NCBI RefSeq assembly: GCF_004792295.1
Contig: NZ_SRRY01000001.1
Span: 2,983,501 to 3,047,500 of the forward strand
Direction of reading: 5' to 3'
DNA: 64,000 bases
Source: Pseudoalteromonas sp. MEBiC 03607
GTDB lineage: Bacteria; Pseudomonadota; Gammaproteobacteria; Enterobacterales; Alteromonadaceae
The translations under genes were made by a program, and so were the position numbers. This document shows positions 1-8,850 of the stretch, in pieces. Each line of letters starts with the position of its first letter. Positions within the stretch are counted from its first letter, which is position 1. Below the pieces are notes generated by a model that did no database searches, had not been told where the DNA came from, and saw only the letters and a program-made list of their open reading frames with translations.

Positions 1-513
1 GCGACCAAGTACGCGAATAGCATTCGCTTCAAAGTCAAAGTTCATTGTTAGGTAAGGCTTGTCCCAATCACCAAACACACCAAGACGTTTGAAGTCTGTT
101 TTTTGACCTTCAACTTGTTTCTTAGCGTATTCGCGACACTTTTCACGGAACTCAGCAGCAGACACTTTCACACCTGGCTTGCCTACCTTCTTCTCAACCA
201 TTAACTCAATTGGTAAACCGTGACAGTCCCAACCAGGCACATAAGGTGCATCAAAGTCAGACAAGGTTTTTGACTTAACAATAATATCTTTAAGAATTTT
301 GTTTACCGAGTGGCCTAAATGGATATCACCGTTTGCATACGGAGGGCCGTCATGCAAAATGAAGGTTTTTTTACCTTTTTTAGCGCTGCGAATTTGACCA
401 TAAAGATCGTCTTCATACCATGTCTTAAGCATCTTTGGTTCACGTTGAGCCAAATTGCCGCGCATTGGAAACGCTGTTTCCGGTAAATTCAAAGTATGTT
501 TGTAGTCGCTCAT
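1..513 (-). CDS. ileS: Isoleucyl-tRNA synthetase, N-terminal part (cut by window edge)
   Basis: Charges tRNA-Ile with isoleucine in the cytoplasm. Only the first 171 codons lie in the window; the gene runs off the left edge. The translation begins [20 protein letters not shown] and carries the class I signature [12 protein letters not shown] at about residues 57-68, with HLGH as the HIGH box, then a [10 protein letters not shown] block; all are typical of bacterial IleRS. The start ATG is at 511-513. ribF lies just upstream on the same strand (25 bases apart), the usual gammaproteobacterial order murJ-ribF-ileS, so they are probably co-transcribed. The identification is secure; the rest of the protein cannot be judged here. 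Confidence 0.97.
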   Translation of the reverse strand, partial: MSDYKHTLNLPETAFPMRGNLAQREPKMLKTWYEDDLYGQIRSAKKGKKTFILHDGPPYANGDIHLGHSVNKILKDIIVKSKTLSDFDAPYVPGWDCHGLPIELMVEKKVGKPGVKVSAAEFREKCREYAKKQVEGQKTDFKRLGVFGDWDKPYLTMNFDFEANAIRVLGR

Positions 514-538
514 TAATCCTACTTTCCGTATCGGCTAC

Positions 539-1465
539 CTAATTTAAACCAAAACACTGCTTAGCGGCGGTCACATCATCTGCAATCTGCGCCGTCAGTT
601 GTGTTAATGTCTCGAATTTTTTCTCATCGCGAAGCTTTTTAATTAGCTCCACGTGCATAAATTGTCCGTAAATGTCTTGCGCAAAGTCGAACAGATGAAC
701 CTCTAACAAAGCGCGTGTTCCATTAAATGTGGGTTTGTTGCCAATATTTGCAACCCCAAATAATTCTTTTTCGCCAACTTTTGCTCGTACCGCGAACACC
801 CCATTTACAGGGCATACTTGGCGTTTTAATGCTATATTGGCCGTTCTGAACCCTAATTCACGACCTTTTGCCCAGCCATGAATAACACGTCCAGAAATTG
901 CATAACCATGACCTAACATGGTTTTTGCGTCTTCTAATTGCCCTGCAGCAAGTGCCTGGCGAATAAGAGTACTGCTCACTCTATCATTGAGCCTGCGAAA
1001 ACTCGCAGTACTTTTCACATCCATGTTTAACTCAGCACCCATGGCTTTAAGCAACGCAAAATCACCACGGCGCCGCTTTCCAAAGCAAAAGTCATCGCCT
1101 ACAGTCAGAGCTTTTACACCTAACTTATCAACCAATACTTGGCTTACAAACTGCTCTGCTTCCATATTGGCAAATTGCTGATTGAAGCTAATGCAAATCA
1201 CTCGCTCCACTCCCAATTTAGCAAGTAAGCTAAGCTTATCACGTAGTCGAGTTAAACGCGCTGGAGCATTATCTTTAGCAAAAAATTCTTGTGGCTGAGG
1301 CTCAAATAACATCACGGTACTTGGCAATTGATGCTTTTCTGCGTCTTGCAGCAAGCCTTTAATCACTTCTGCATGACCTAAGTGCACACCATCAAAATTA
1401 CCAATGGTCAACACACAGCCATAATGCTGCGCGCGAATATTGTGAATACCTCTAATTAACTCCAT
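539..1465 (-). CDS. ribF: Bifunctional riboflavin kinase / FAD synthetase
   Basis: Converts riboflavin to FMN and FMN to FAD in the cytoplasm. The 308-residue length fits the family. The N-terminal adenylyltransferase domain shows GNFDGVHLGH at about residues 22-31. The C-terminal flavokinase domain starts near GRVIHGWAKGRELGFRTANI (about 190-210) and includes the VFAVRAKV and GVANIGNKPTF blocks. It lies between murJ and ileS on the same strand, the conserved gammaproteobacterial context. No truncation or missing motif is seen. Confidence 0.97.
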   Translation of the reverse strand: MELIRGIHNIRAQHYGCVLTIGNFDGVHLGHAEVIKGLLQDAEKHQLPSTVMLFEPQPQEFFAKDNAPARLTRLRDKLSLLAKLGVERVICISFNQQFANMEAEQFVSQVLVDKLGVKALTVGDDFCFGKRRRGDFALLKAMGAELNMDVKSTASFRRLNDRVSSTLIRQALAAGQLEDAKTMLGHGYAISGRVIHGWAKGRELGFRTANIALKRQVCPVNGVFAVRAKVGEKELFGVANIGNKPTFNGTRALLEVHLFDFAQDIYGQFMHVELIKKLRDEKKFETLTQLTAQIADDVTAAKQCFGLN

Positions 1466-1538
1466 GCCACCTTTTTGCCTTTATCAGCGAGCCCAAAACA
1501 TTGATATCGGGCTTGAAGCGCCGATTATAATCTTTTTT

Positions 1539-3119
1539 TTAGTTTGATTCAGTAGTTGCAACACTTTTTATCGTATTTAGTCGCACGCCTAAAATGAATA
1601 AGGCTGCAAAATATACAAAAACCGCCAACACTAATAACCCGCCCAACAACAACACTTGCTCAGTAAAGTGCCAAGTTTGCCACATAAATTGCTGGCCTAC
1701 GTACCACACAGACGCAGCCATTAATAAACTTGAAAACAAACACTTAAAGGTAAAACCAAGGCTCATCGCAGAAAACTGATAGACCCCTTCTTTACGTAAT
1801 TGATGATACAACAAATAAGCATTACAACTAGCCGACATTGATGTGGCCAAAGCCAGACCTAAATAACCAATAAATGGTGCCAACATAATGTTAAACACCA
1901 TGTTTAAAACCAGAGTTTTAATACCAATTTTAACGGGGGTTTTTGTATCTTGACGCGAATAAAAGCCTGGTGCTAGCACTTTGATTAGCATAAAACTAAC
2001 TAATCCCACTGAATAAGCCATCACACCGTAGCTCACCGCTTGGACATGATCAATTTCACCGTCCTGAAACGCGCCGTGGTCAAATAAAACCGTAATAATA
2101 AGCGGGCTAATTACCATTAAACCAAACATGGCAGGCAAGCCTAAGAAAATAACAAACCTTACCCCCCAATCAAGGGTCAGCTGAAAATCTTTTGTACTTT
2201 TTGTGCTATGTAATTTTGACAATGCAGGCAATATGACCGTTGCGATACCAATACCAAATAAGCCTAGAGGAAACTCAATCAATCGGTCTGAGTAATAAAG
2301 CCAAGCGATAGAGCCTGTCATTAACATAGAGGCAATCATGGTATCGAGTAACAAGTTTATTTGGCTTATCGAAACGCCAAACAAGGCAGGTAGCATGAGC
2401 TTTCTAACTTTTTTGACGTTTTCATCTTGCCACCCCCATTTAGGGCGGCTCAGCATGCGGGCACGATACAAAAACGGCAACTGGAACAGTAACTGAACTA
2501 GACCACCCACAAATACGCCGATGGCAAGCGCATACGCCCCCACCGAAAACTTATCATGTAGAAAAATAGCGCAAGTAATAATTGATACGTTTAAAAGTAC
2601 GGGTGTAAAAGCGGCAACGGCAAAGCGATTATATACGTTCATGACCGCGCCGCTCAGGGCAACCAAACTCACAAAAAATAAATACGGGAAAGTCAGTTTT
2701 AACAGCGCACTGGCAAGAACGAACTTTTCGGCATTTTCGCCGCCTTGCCACCAATCAATAAACCAGCCAGTACCAAATAATGCGGCAATGACAGGCGAGG
2801 CAACCACACCAAATAGAGTAACCGCTAATAAAATGGTACCCAAAGTACCGGCAGCTTGAGCAACAAACAACCTGACCTTATCATCGCCTTGCTGTTCTTT
2901 TATCTCAGATAGAACAGGTACAAATGCTTGTGCAAAAGCGCCTTCTGCAAATAAGCGACGTAAAAAATTAGGAATTCGATTGGCAAACAAAAAAACATCC
3001 GCTGCGGCACTTGCACCCAGTAAATTAGCCACTACAGCATCTCGCACCAATCCTAAAATACGCGAAATCATTGTCATAGCACTGACTATCATTCCGGAAC
3101 GAAATAATCCTTTTGCCAC
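1539..3119 (-). CDS. murJ: Lipid II flippase MurJ
   Basis: Inner-membrane flippase that moves the peptidoglycan precursor lipid II to the periplasmic face. The protein is 526 residues and almost wholly hydrophobic, with about 14 predicted membrane segments as in the MOP superfamily. The N-terminus (SGMIVSAMTMISRILGLVRD) and the block RIPNFLRRLFAEGAFAQAFVP at about 48-68 are hallmark MurJ/MviN sequences. It heads the murJ-ribF-ileS group and is divergent from rpsT, which is its standard neighbour in gammaproteobacteria. Confidence 0.97.
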   Translation of the reverse strand: MAKGLFRSGMIVSAMTMISRILGLVRDAVVANLLGASAAADVFLFANRIPNFLRRLFAEGAFAQAFVPVLSEIKEQQGDDKVRLFVAQAAGTLGTILLAVTLFGVVASPVIAALFGTGWFIDWWQGGENAEKFVLASALLKLTFPYLFFVSLVALSGAVMNVYNRFAVAAFTPVLLNVSIITCAIFLHDKFSVGAYALAIGVFVGGLVQLLFQLPFLYRARMLSRPKWGWQDENVKKVRKLMLPALFGVSISQINLLLDTMIASMLMTGSIAWLYYSDRLIEFPLGLFGIGIATVILPALSKLHSTKSTKDFQLTLDWGVRFVIFLGLPAMFGLMVISPLIITVLFDHGAFQDGEIDHVQAVSYGVMAYSVGLVSFMLIKVLAPGFYSRQDTKTPVKIGIKTLVLNMVFNIMLAPFIGYLGLALATSMSASCNAYLLYHQLRKEGVYQFSAMSLGFTFKCLFSSLLMAASVWYVGQQFMWQTWHFTEQVLLLGGLLVLAVFVYFAALFILGVRLNTIKSVATTESN

Positions 3120-3286
3120 CTTAAACCCGTTATCAAAAATCTTATAAGATGGGCGATTATGCCTAAAATATCTTTAAAGCACTAGGCTCGAACCCGACCC
3201 TTTGTTACAATAGCGATATTAACTGCTAAAGCGGCAAATTGATGTTCGTTATAAGGAGCAGTTTTTCTTGAGATGTCAAAATTTCG

Positions 3287-3315
3287 TTGACATTCATGAT
3301 AAAAACAGGCATATT
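3287..3315 (+). promoter_or_regulatory. Candidate sigma-70 promoter of rpsT
   Basis: A perfect TTGACA at 3287-3292 is followed after 17 bases by CATATT (3310-3315; four of six matches to TATAAT). It lies about 50 bases before the rpsT start codon. Read by eye only; a second upstream promoter in the 240-base murJ-rpsT gap is possible. Confidence 0.5.
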
Positions 3316-3362
3316 CCACGGCCTTTAAATTAAGCTTATTTTAAGATTGTTAGGAGCAAACC

Positions 3363-3623
3363 TTGGCTAACATCAAGTCTGCAAAAAAACGCGCTATTAC
3401 GAGCGAAAAAAATCGTCAACATAACGCAAGCCGTCGTTCAATGATGCGCACTTACTTCAAAAAAGTAGTTGCTGCAATTGAAGCGGGCGACAAAGAAGCT
3501 GCACAAGCGGCATTCGCTGTTGCAACACCTATCCTAGACCGTTACGCAACTAAAGGTCTAATCCACAAGAACAAAGCAGCTCGTCATAAGAGCCGTTTAG
3601 CAGCTAAAATCAAAGCGCTATAA
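3363..3623 (+). CDS. rpsT: 30S ribosomal protein S20
   Basis: Binds 16S rRNA in the small subunit. The 86-residue, lysine/arginine-rich protein begins [20 protein letters not shown] and ends [15 protein letters not shown], characteristic of S20. The start codon is TTG at 3363-3365, preceded by TTAGGAG at about 3350. A UUG start is also used by E. coli rpsT, where S20 represses its own translation, so the weak start is probably functional and not an annotation error. Monocistronic, with a strong terminator directly downstream and murJ divergent upstream. Confidence 0.98.
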   Translation: MANIKSAKKRAITSEKNRQHNASRRSMMRTYFKKVVAAIEAGDKEAAQAAFAVATPILDRYATKGLIHKNKAARHKSRLAAKIKAL

Positions 3624-3641
3624 TTTGTTTTTGATGAATAT

Positions 3642-3670
3642 AAAAAAACCGGCTTTTGCCGGTTTTTTTT
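3642..3670 (+). terminator. rpsT terminator (probably bidirectional)
   Basis: Inverted repeat AAAACCGGC - tttt - GCCGGTTTT followed by a T run and preceded by an A run. It can therefore also stop transcription from the convergent receiver gene ending at 3696. Confidence 0.9.
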
Positions 3671-3695
3671 TATCTTAATGTTTTTCAGATAACTG

Positions 3696-4079
3696 CTATG
3701 CAATCTCTAAATCGGGGTAAAACTTTTTCAGCATTGCCGCGATCTTCTTTGGGGTAAAAGGCTTTACAACGAAACCTTTGGCGCCCTTTTCAATCGCTTC
3801 TTTAACATTTTCCACTGTTGAATGTGCAGACACCATAACAACATTTGCTTCAGGTGAAATATCATTTATCTGTGAGATGATTTCCTTACCGTCACCGTCA
3901 GGTAGTTCAATATCTAAAAAGATAATATTAAACTCCTTCTCTTTGCACGCGCTTAAACACTGCGCTGCTGTGGATGCCTCTCGAACATTATCGATACCTA
4001 GGTGCATAAGCGTTTGGTTTAAAAAGCTACGCACGGTGCCAACATCGTCCACGATAAGAATTGAAAGCTGCGTGTCCAT
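3696..4079 (-). CDS. Single-domain (CheY-like) response regulator
   Basis: A 127-residue stand-alone receiver domain with no output domain. Visible residues: acidic pair D11-D12 (LIVDD), phospho-acceptor D56 in FLDIELPDGDG, S84 in MVSAHS, and K106 in VVKPF. The full phosphorylation and switch set is therefore present. Such proteins act by protein-protein contact (flagellar motor, phosphorelay or a PP2C/kinase partner). No histidine kinase or chemotaxis gene is adjacent, so the partner is unknown. It is convergent with rpsT and divergent from the next gene. Confidence 0.9.
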   Translation of the reverse strand: MDTQLSILIVDDVGTVRSFLNQTLMHLGIDNVREASTAAQCLSACKEKEFNIIFLDIELPDGDGKEIISQINDISPEANVVMVSAHSTVENVKEAIEKGAKGFVVKPFTPKKIAAMLKKFYPDLEIA

Positions 4080-4156
4080 ACTATTCCTCTAATCTTTAAA
4101 GATAACACTTATTGCTAATACAATATTAACTTAAATAAATAATTTACGCTTTGAAT

Positions 4157-4187
4157 TTGACTATTATATCAAAAACTTCGTTATAAT
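4157..4187 (+). promoter_or_regulatory. Candidate promoter for the 4229 gene
   Basis: A perfect TATAAT at 4182-4187 lies 41 bases before the ATG at 4229. A TTGACT is present upstream at 4157-4162, but the 19-base spacer is longer than ideal. The -10 call is better than the -35 call. Confidence 0.4.
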
Positions 4188-4228
4188 CTCATTATAGAGA
4201 GCTATATATAAAAGGCCAGATAAGCTTT

Positions 4229-4672
4229 ATGTCTAATAAAATAAAAAAACAATCTTTGCTTGGTAAAACACCTGAACGAAAAAAACCAACACAAGCAAAG
4301 CGACAAAGACCAGTAAACCAACAACAAGCACGCGCACAAGCCGCGCAGCAAAGCATTCCTGAAATCGAGCTTAAAAAAAGTAAAGCACGTTGGTATACAC
4401 TCGCAGCGGTTGTATTAATTCTACTAATTACACCAAAACCTATTTTAATCACCTATGAAAAGCTTGGTATGGTATCTCAGAGTGTGTTCTGGCCAGGCAT
4501 TTTTGGCTATGGAGCAAACTTATTTGATTCAACCCTCAGTCCCCGTGCAGACCTAAGTCGTAACGTTATTTATCTTTGCCAAGATAAGCGTAAACCAGAC
4601 ACTTGCCAGAAGTACCGTGTGACAGATAAAAGTGGTTTCTTCGCAGCAATGAAAAAACTAACAATAGATTAA
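4229..4672 (+). CDS. Small membrane protein of unknown function
   Basis: 147 residues, not recognised. The first 50 residues are very basic and Gln/Lys-rich. One membrane helix follows at about 55-75 (YTLAAVVLILLITPKPILIT), then a 70-residue tail with two cysteines in YLCQDKRKPDTCQKY, which could form a disulphide if periplasmic. The basic N-terminus suggests a cytoplasmic N-terminus and periplasmic C-terminus. It has its own promoter-like -10 and is followed closely by another small membrane gene. The gene call is supported by an ATG start and normal protein composition; no function is proposed. Confidence 0.7.
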   Translation: MSNKIKKQSLLGKTPERKKPTQAKRQRPVNQQQARAQAAQQSIPEIELKKSKARWYTLAAVVLILLITPKPILITYEKLGMVSQSVFWPGIFGYGANLFDSTLSPRADLSRNVIYLCQDKRKPDTCQKYRVTDKSGFFAAMKKLTID

Positions 4673-4772
4673 AAAAACTAATCTGAAAATTAAAAATTAC
4701 TTGGTTGAAAGCTGTGTAAAAGATCACCATAATGGCGCTCCTTTTTCAACACAGATATGAATTGATACGACC

Positions 4773-5018
4773 ATGGTAAACGAGCTAGATTGGCTTTTAA
4801 ACTTAACGCTACTTGCCCTAGGATTAGGTGCATTTTTTATTAACCAGCTGACATTACTACGTTTTGCAGCGATCAGCGCGTGTAGTTTATTGTTTCTATC
4901 ATTTAGCTTAGATCTAATGTCGTCAAGTGTTATCTCGAATATGAGCTTAGTGTTGATCAATACATTTTATTTATTCAAGGTCTATACATTTGGCCAACTG
5001 AATATCAATCAAGGTTAA
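4773..5018 (+). CDS. Small hydrophobic protein of unknown function
   Basis: 81 residues with two or three membrane segments: LLNLTLLALGLGAFFINQLTLL (about 8-29), FAAISACSLLFLSFSLDLM (about 31-49) and a weaker one near the C-terminus. The ATG lies in a poor ribosome-binding context. A strong terminator follows at 5072, and the gene above is on the same strand 100 bases away, so the two may share a transcript. Not recognised. Confidence 0.55.
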   Translation: MVNELDWLLNLTLLALGLGAFFINQLTLLRFAAISACSLLFLSFSLDLMSSSVISNMSLVLINTFYLFKVYTFGQLNINQG

Positions 5019-5071
5019 TCTTCTCCTAAGATAAATTGATAGAATAGGCTATCCCATCTATCATCTTTTCT

Positions 5072-5103
5072 GCCCAAGCAGCATTCTGTTTGGGCTTTTT
5101 TTT
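5072..5103 (+). terminator. Rho-independent terminator
   Basis: Stem GCCCAAGCAG - catt - CTGTTTGGGC (10 pairs with one G-T) followed by eight T residues. It closes the 4229-5018 unit. Confidence 0.85.
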
Positions 5104-5166
5104 GCTTACAAGATGACTGAACTGAGATACCATATTAGTCGTATATAAATAATTTGGAGGTGCACT

Positions 5167-5748
5167 GTGTCATTTAACGACTTCGACTTATTTCTTTCGT
5201 CAATGGAAGACGTAAAACCTCTTAAGCATGACACTGTTCAATTTGATTCCATGAAACAAGGCCCTTCACTAGCGCAACAAGAAAAACGTAAAGCAGCTGA
5301 GTGTGATTTAGCAATTGATGAAAACTATTTACGCAGTGAGTTTGTTGAGCTGTTAGATCCCCATGCCATATTGGCATTTAAAAAAGATGGTGTACAAGGC
5401 CAAGTATATAAAAATCTGCGTTTAGCTAAATATCAACTTGATGCCACGCTTGATTTGCATGGTCAGCCTCTTCAACGAGCTCGCAGCACGCTTTTAAATT
5501 TTATTGATGACTGCCACAAACGAAATATTCGTGTCGTGCTTATACGTCACGGCATTGGTATCAAAAATAAATCACAACCAGGTATTTTAAAAAGCTATAC
5601 CAATAAGTGGCTACAAGAAATTCCAGCAGTTTTAGCGTTTCATAGTGCCCTTAAGCATCATGGTGGTAGCGGTGCAACGTATGTGATGATTAAAAAGTCA
5701 GACGAGAAGAAACACGAGAACAGAGAAATCCATTCAAAAAGAAGTTAA
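5167..5748 (+). CDS. smrA: Smr-domain protein, probable DNA endonuclease SmrA
   Basis: 193 residues with a C-terminal Smr (small MutS-related) domain at about 95-180. It shows the family motifs LDLHG (about 98-102), the central VLIRHGIG block, and the GGSGATYVMIK end. Stand-alone Smr proteins of this size in gammaproteobacteria are called SmrA/YdaL and have nicking nuclease activity. The start is GTG at 5167, chosen because a good ribosome-binding site (TTGGAGG at 5154-5160) precedes it. It appears to be a single gene. The symbol rests on length and domain; the paralogue SmrB is the main alternative. Confidence 0.85.
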   Translation: MSFNDFDLFLSSMEDVKPLKHDTVQFDSMKQGPSLAQQEKRKAAECDLAIDENYLRSEFVELLDPHAILAFKKDGVQGQVYKNLRLAKYQLDATLDLHGQPLQRARSTLLNFIDDCHKRNIRVVLIRHGIGIKNKSQPGILKSYTNKWLQEIPAVLAFHSALKHHGGSGATYVMIKKSDEKKHENREIHSKRS

Positions 5749-5810
5749 TAGAAAAAGCGATTGAAGTGCAGCATTAAAACATGCTGCACATACTCACTGA
5801 GATTGGTTGG

Positions 5811-5945
5811 TTATGATTTGCTAACTTCAGTGGCCTGAGCTGGCTGCTCCGATGCATTAGCTTGATTAAACCATGCTGAAACACCAAGAACGATAACTGA
5901 CACTACGACCAGACTAAATTTAGCTCCACCTTGATTAGATTTCAT
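5811..5945 (-). CDS. 44-residue single-span membrane peptide
   Basis: A short gene with start ATG at 5943-5945 and stop TAA at 5811-5813. An AGAGG ribosome-binding site lies 6 bases ahead of the start. The peptide begins MKSNQGGAKFSLVVVSVIVL, with one membrane helix at about residues 10-26, followed by a polar Gln/Ala/Glu-rich tail ending VSKS. It sits alone between convergent smrA and the upstream dehydrogenase. Codon pattern, ribosome-binding site and helix support a real small protein; the function is unknown. Confidence 0.6.
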   Translation of the reverse strand: MKSNQGGAKFSLVVVSVIVLGVSAWFNQANASEQPAQATEVSKS

Positions 5946-6042
5946 AACGCCTCTTTTTTATTGTTGTTTTTTTATTGAGCAACAACAGAATAACAAAGTT
6001 ACAGATGTTAACAAGGTGTTTATTAAACTAATTTGTAATTTG

Positions 6043-6975
6043 TCAATAACCTTTTGTTCTATCAATCTGATTCATTAGGTTTTTACCTTCGATTAGTCTC
6101 TTTACATTATCTGAAATTTGCAAAGTAACTGACTCTATATCTGACAATGCAGCACAGTGTGGGGTTAAGGTCACTTTGTCATGAGACCAATAAGGGTGTG
6201 TGTTAGGCAAAGGCTCTTCGCTAAGCACATCTAGCGTAGCGCCACGTAATTGCTCATTATCAAGTGCCTCGAGTAAATCTTCATCAACGACATGTTTGCC
6301 TCTGGCAACATTAATTAGTACCGTATGGCTTTGCAGTTTGCTAATGAGTGATTTATTTATAATGCCTTGAGTGTGCTGACTAAGTGGTAGTAAGCAAACG
6401 AGATAATCAATTTGACCAAGCATGTCATCTAATCCATGCTGTGTGTAATACGTGTCCACCTCAGAATCATGTTTTTCACTATTAGACCAAGCGCTCACTT
6501 TAAAGCCATTTGCAAGTAAGCGCTTAGCACAAGCTTTGCCTAGTTCACCATAACCTAAAATACCCACATGTTGCTGTGAATACGCTCGCTTTGGCTTCCA
6601 ACTGCCGGCTGATTGTTTTAAATAATACTCTTTAAGCCTAAGCTTGTGTGCCAATACATGGGTCAACACATACTCTGCCATATCATTAGCCAGGTTATCA
6701 TCAACAATTCTAACAACGGGAACATGTGCAGCAATCTTAGTTAAATCAATGCTATCAACACCCGCCCCAAAAGAAGAAACGGCTTTTAAATTTACTAATT
6801 TTGGCCATAAATCAGCGGGCGCATTCCAAGCAAGCACAAATTCAACCGCTTCGTAATCAGTACACTCTGACCAAAGCTGTACCTTGACCTCTGGTAATAA
6901 AGCTTGCAGCTTAGTAATTAATTGGCTGCAATCTCGGCCTGTTATAGCCACAAGTAAAATCATTGTCTTCTCCAT
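6043..6975 (-). CDS. D-2-hydroxyacid dehydrogenase, GhrA-like (glyoxylate/hydroxypyruvate reductase)
   Basis: A 310-residue NAD(P)-dependent reductase of 2-oxoacids in the cytoplasm. The Rossmann motif GILGYGELGKACAKRLL is at about 138-154. The catalytic arginine lies in NVARGKHVVDE (about 223), the glutamate in LSEEPLP (about 252) and the histidine in LTPHCAA (about 272). The substrate-side loop SSFGAGVDSI is present. The set resembles GhrA more than SerA or PdxB, but substrate specificity cannot be read directly. Two starts are possible: ATG at 6973-6975 behind GAGG, or the ATG four codons later, behind GGAG. Monocistronic. Confidence 0.85.
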   Translation of the reverse strand: MEKTMILLVAITGRDCSQLITKLQALLPEVKVQLWSECTDYEAVEFVLAWNAPADLWPKLVNLKAVSSFGAGVDSIDLTKIAAHVPVVRIVDDNLANDMAEYVLTHVLAHKLRLKEYYLKQSAGSWKPKRAYSQQHVGILGYGELGKACAKRLLANGFKVSAWSNSEKHDSEVDTYYTQHGLDDMLGQIDYLVCLLPLSQHTQGIINKSLISKLQSHTVLINVARGKHVVDEDLLEALDNEQLRGATLDVLSEEPLPNTHPYWSHDKVTLTPHCAALSDIESVTLQISDNVKRLIEGKNLMNQIDRTKGY

Positions 6976-7086
6976 TTTGCCTCGTACTCAAAGCGCTCAT
7001 TAAAAAGTCACACAACTGCAACCTAACTGTCACAGCAAACTCTTAACCTAATTTCATCGCTAAATGCGCTTAAGATTGAGGTGTGT

Positions 7087-8802
7087 ATGATCAGTGTTGA
7101 TAAAGTAATAGAAGCAAACTTACCACAGTTAGAAAATTCACCAAAAGTAAAAGGCTTAGTAAAAAAAGGCCTGGGTTATTTATTACATGAGCAAGAGTTT
7201 GTTGCCTTTGGTGATGCATACCCACACTTACAAGGACTTGAGTTTGTAGAGCAGGTGCTCGAAGAGCTAGACTTTGACACACGCTACAAGCCAAAGCAAA
7301 TGGAGCATATACCTAGTGAAGGCAATATTATTATTGTGGCAAACCACCCAATTGGTTCACTCGATGCATTAGCGCTAATAAAAGTCTTATCAACTGTGCG
7401 CCCTGACTTAAAGGTTGTTGCAAACCGCATGCTAATGTCTATCACCCCAATGCACTCGTTGCTACTACCCGTTGATAACCTCTCTGGTACGAGTAAAAAG
7501 AAAGAACTTGCTAATATCCAACAGCACTTAAAATCAGACGGTGCGTTATTAATTTTCCCTGCAGGCGAGGTATCGCGATTAAGTCCAACGGGAATTAAAG
7601 ACTGTAAATGGAACAGTGGTTTTTTACGTATGGCAAAAAAAGCTAACGCGCCTATTTTACCTATTTACATCAAAGCGAAAAACAGCCCGCTATTTTACGG
7701 CACCTCAATGATTTATAAACCATTAGCCAGTTTGTTATTGGTCAAAGAGATGTTTAAACAACGACAAAAATCATTAGAGTTTGAAATTGGTGCATCTATC
7801 CCACCTGAGTCATATTTAATCGAGAATTTAAAAGATAAAGAAATAGCTCAGCTGATAAGAAAGCAACTGTATCGACTTATTACTAAAAAACCTCTGCCGT
7901 TAAAAACACAAACCCCCATAGCCAGCCCAGAAGCGACTAAAGACCTTAAAAAAGCCATTGAGGAGTGTGAATTATTAGGTGAAACCTCTGATGGAATGAA
8001 AATTTACTTATATCAATACTGTGGCAGCTCGCCGATTTTTCGTGAGCTAGGCCGACTTCGTGAAATTGCGTTTCGCGCAGTCGGTGAAGGCAGTGGTAAA
8101 CGCCGAGATATAGATAAATACGACATGGATTATCAACACCTTGTACTATGGGATGCCAAACAACTTGAACTAGTTGGCGCATATCGACTTGCCTGCGCAC
8201 AAGACATCATAGAAAAACATGGCCGCAAAGGTTTATATACCGATAGCCTATTTAGCTACAGCGATGATATGGCACCGTATTTAGAAAAAGGTATAGAGCT
8301 TGGTCGAAGCTTCGTGCAACCCAAATACTGGGGCAGAAAGAGCCTAGATTATTTGTGGTTTGGCATCGGCGCATTCGTTAACCGTTACCCGCAATACCGC
8401 TATTTGTTTGGCGCGGTTAGTGTGTCAAATGCACTACCCGAGCAAGCTAAATCGCTACTAGTTCATTATTACCAACATTATTATGGTGCTAAACAAGTGT
8501 TAGCAATCCCCAATAATGAATATCGTCATACAGAATCACAAAAAGCACAATGTGCTCAGTTATTTTCTGGTAATGATATTAAAGAAGACTTTGTTGAACT
8601 TAAACATGTGCTTGCCAATATCGGCGCACAGGTCCCAACCCTATTCAAACAATACACTGAACTTTGCGAGCCAGGCGGCGTACAGTTTTTAAGTTTTAGC
8701 ATCGACCCTGAGTTTAATAATTGCATTGATGGATTAGTACTTGTCGACTTAGATAAAGTAAAAGCCAGTAAAGCCAAAAGGTATTTGGGACAGACACGCT
8801 AA
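7087..8802 (+). CDS. olsF: OlsF-type bifunctional acyltransferase (PlsC-like domain + GNAT domain)
   Basis: 571 residues from the ATG at 7087, which is preceded by GAGG at 7078-7081; an in-frame GTG at 7081 overlaps that site and is less likely. The N-terminal half (about 60-270) is a PlsC-type glycerolipid acyltransferase with IIVANHPIGSLDAL and FPAGEVSRL. The C-terminal half (about 290-520) is the GNAT-like OlsB domain: LREIAFRAVGEGSGKR, LVGAYRLA, ELGRSFVQPKYWG. A fused OlsA/OlsB layout is known as OlsF, which makes ornithine (and possibly glutamine) lipids from amino acid plus acyl-ACP. The fusion order GNAT-after-PlsC agrees with OlsF. The head-group amino acid cannot be told from sequence. 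Single gene with its own terminator. Confidence 0.8.
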   Translation: MISVDKVIEANLPQLENSPKVKGLVKKGLGYLLHEQEFVAFGDAYPHLQGLEFVEQVLEELDFDTRYKPKQMEHIPSEGNIIIVANHPIGSLDALALIKVLSTVRPDLKVVANRMLMSITPMHSLLLPVDNLSGTSKKKELANIQQHLKSDGALLIFPAGEVSRLSPTGIKDCKWNSGFLRMAKKANAPILPIYIKAKNSPLFYGTSMIYKPLASLLLVKEMFKQRQKSLEFEIGASIPPESYLIENLKDKEIAQLIRKQLYRLITKKPLPLKTQTPIASPEATKDLKKAIEECELLGETSDGMKIYLYQYCGSSPIFRELGRLREIAFRAVGEGSGKRRDIDKYDMDYQHLVLWDAKQLELVGAYRLACAQDIIEKHGRKGLYTDSLFSYSDDMAPYLEKGIELGRSFVQPKYWGRKSLDYLWFGIGAFVNRYPQYRYLFGAVSVSNALPEQAKSLLVHYYQHYYGAKQVLAIPNNEYRHTESQKAQCAQLFSGNDIKEDFVELKHVLANIGAQVPTLFKQYTELCEPGGVQFLSFSIDPEFNNCIDGLVLVDLDKVKASKAKRYLGQTR

Positions 8803-8817
8803 TAGTCATTAAAAAAT

Positions 8818-8850
8818 AAGTCGGCATGTTCGCCGACTTTTTCTTTTTTA
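8818..8850 (+). terminator. Bidirectional terminator between olsF and dapE
   Basis: Stem AAGTCGGC - atgttc - GCCGACTT followed by a T-rich tract and preceded by an A run. It sits between two convergent genes. Confidence 0.85.

Noticed and set aside
4724..4960. 78-codon minus-strand open frame opposite the small hydrophobic protein
   Set aside because: The plus-strand frame has a membrane-protein pattern and a terminator in the right place; the minus frame has neither.
5766..5789. Perfect hairpin GTGCAGCA/TGCTGCAC after smrA
   Set aside because: No T run on either side, so it cannot be called an intrinsic terminator; it may be an RNA stabiliser or chance.
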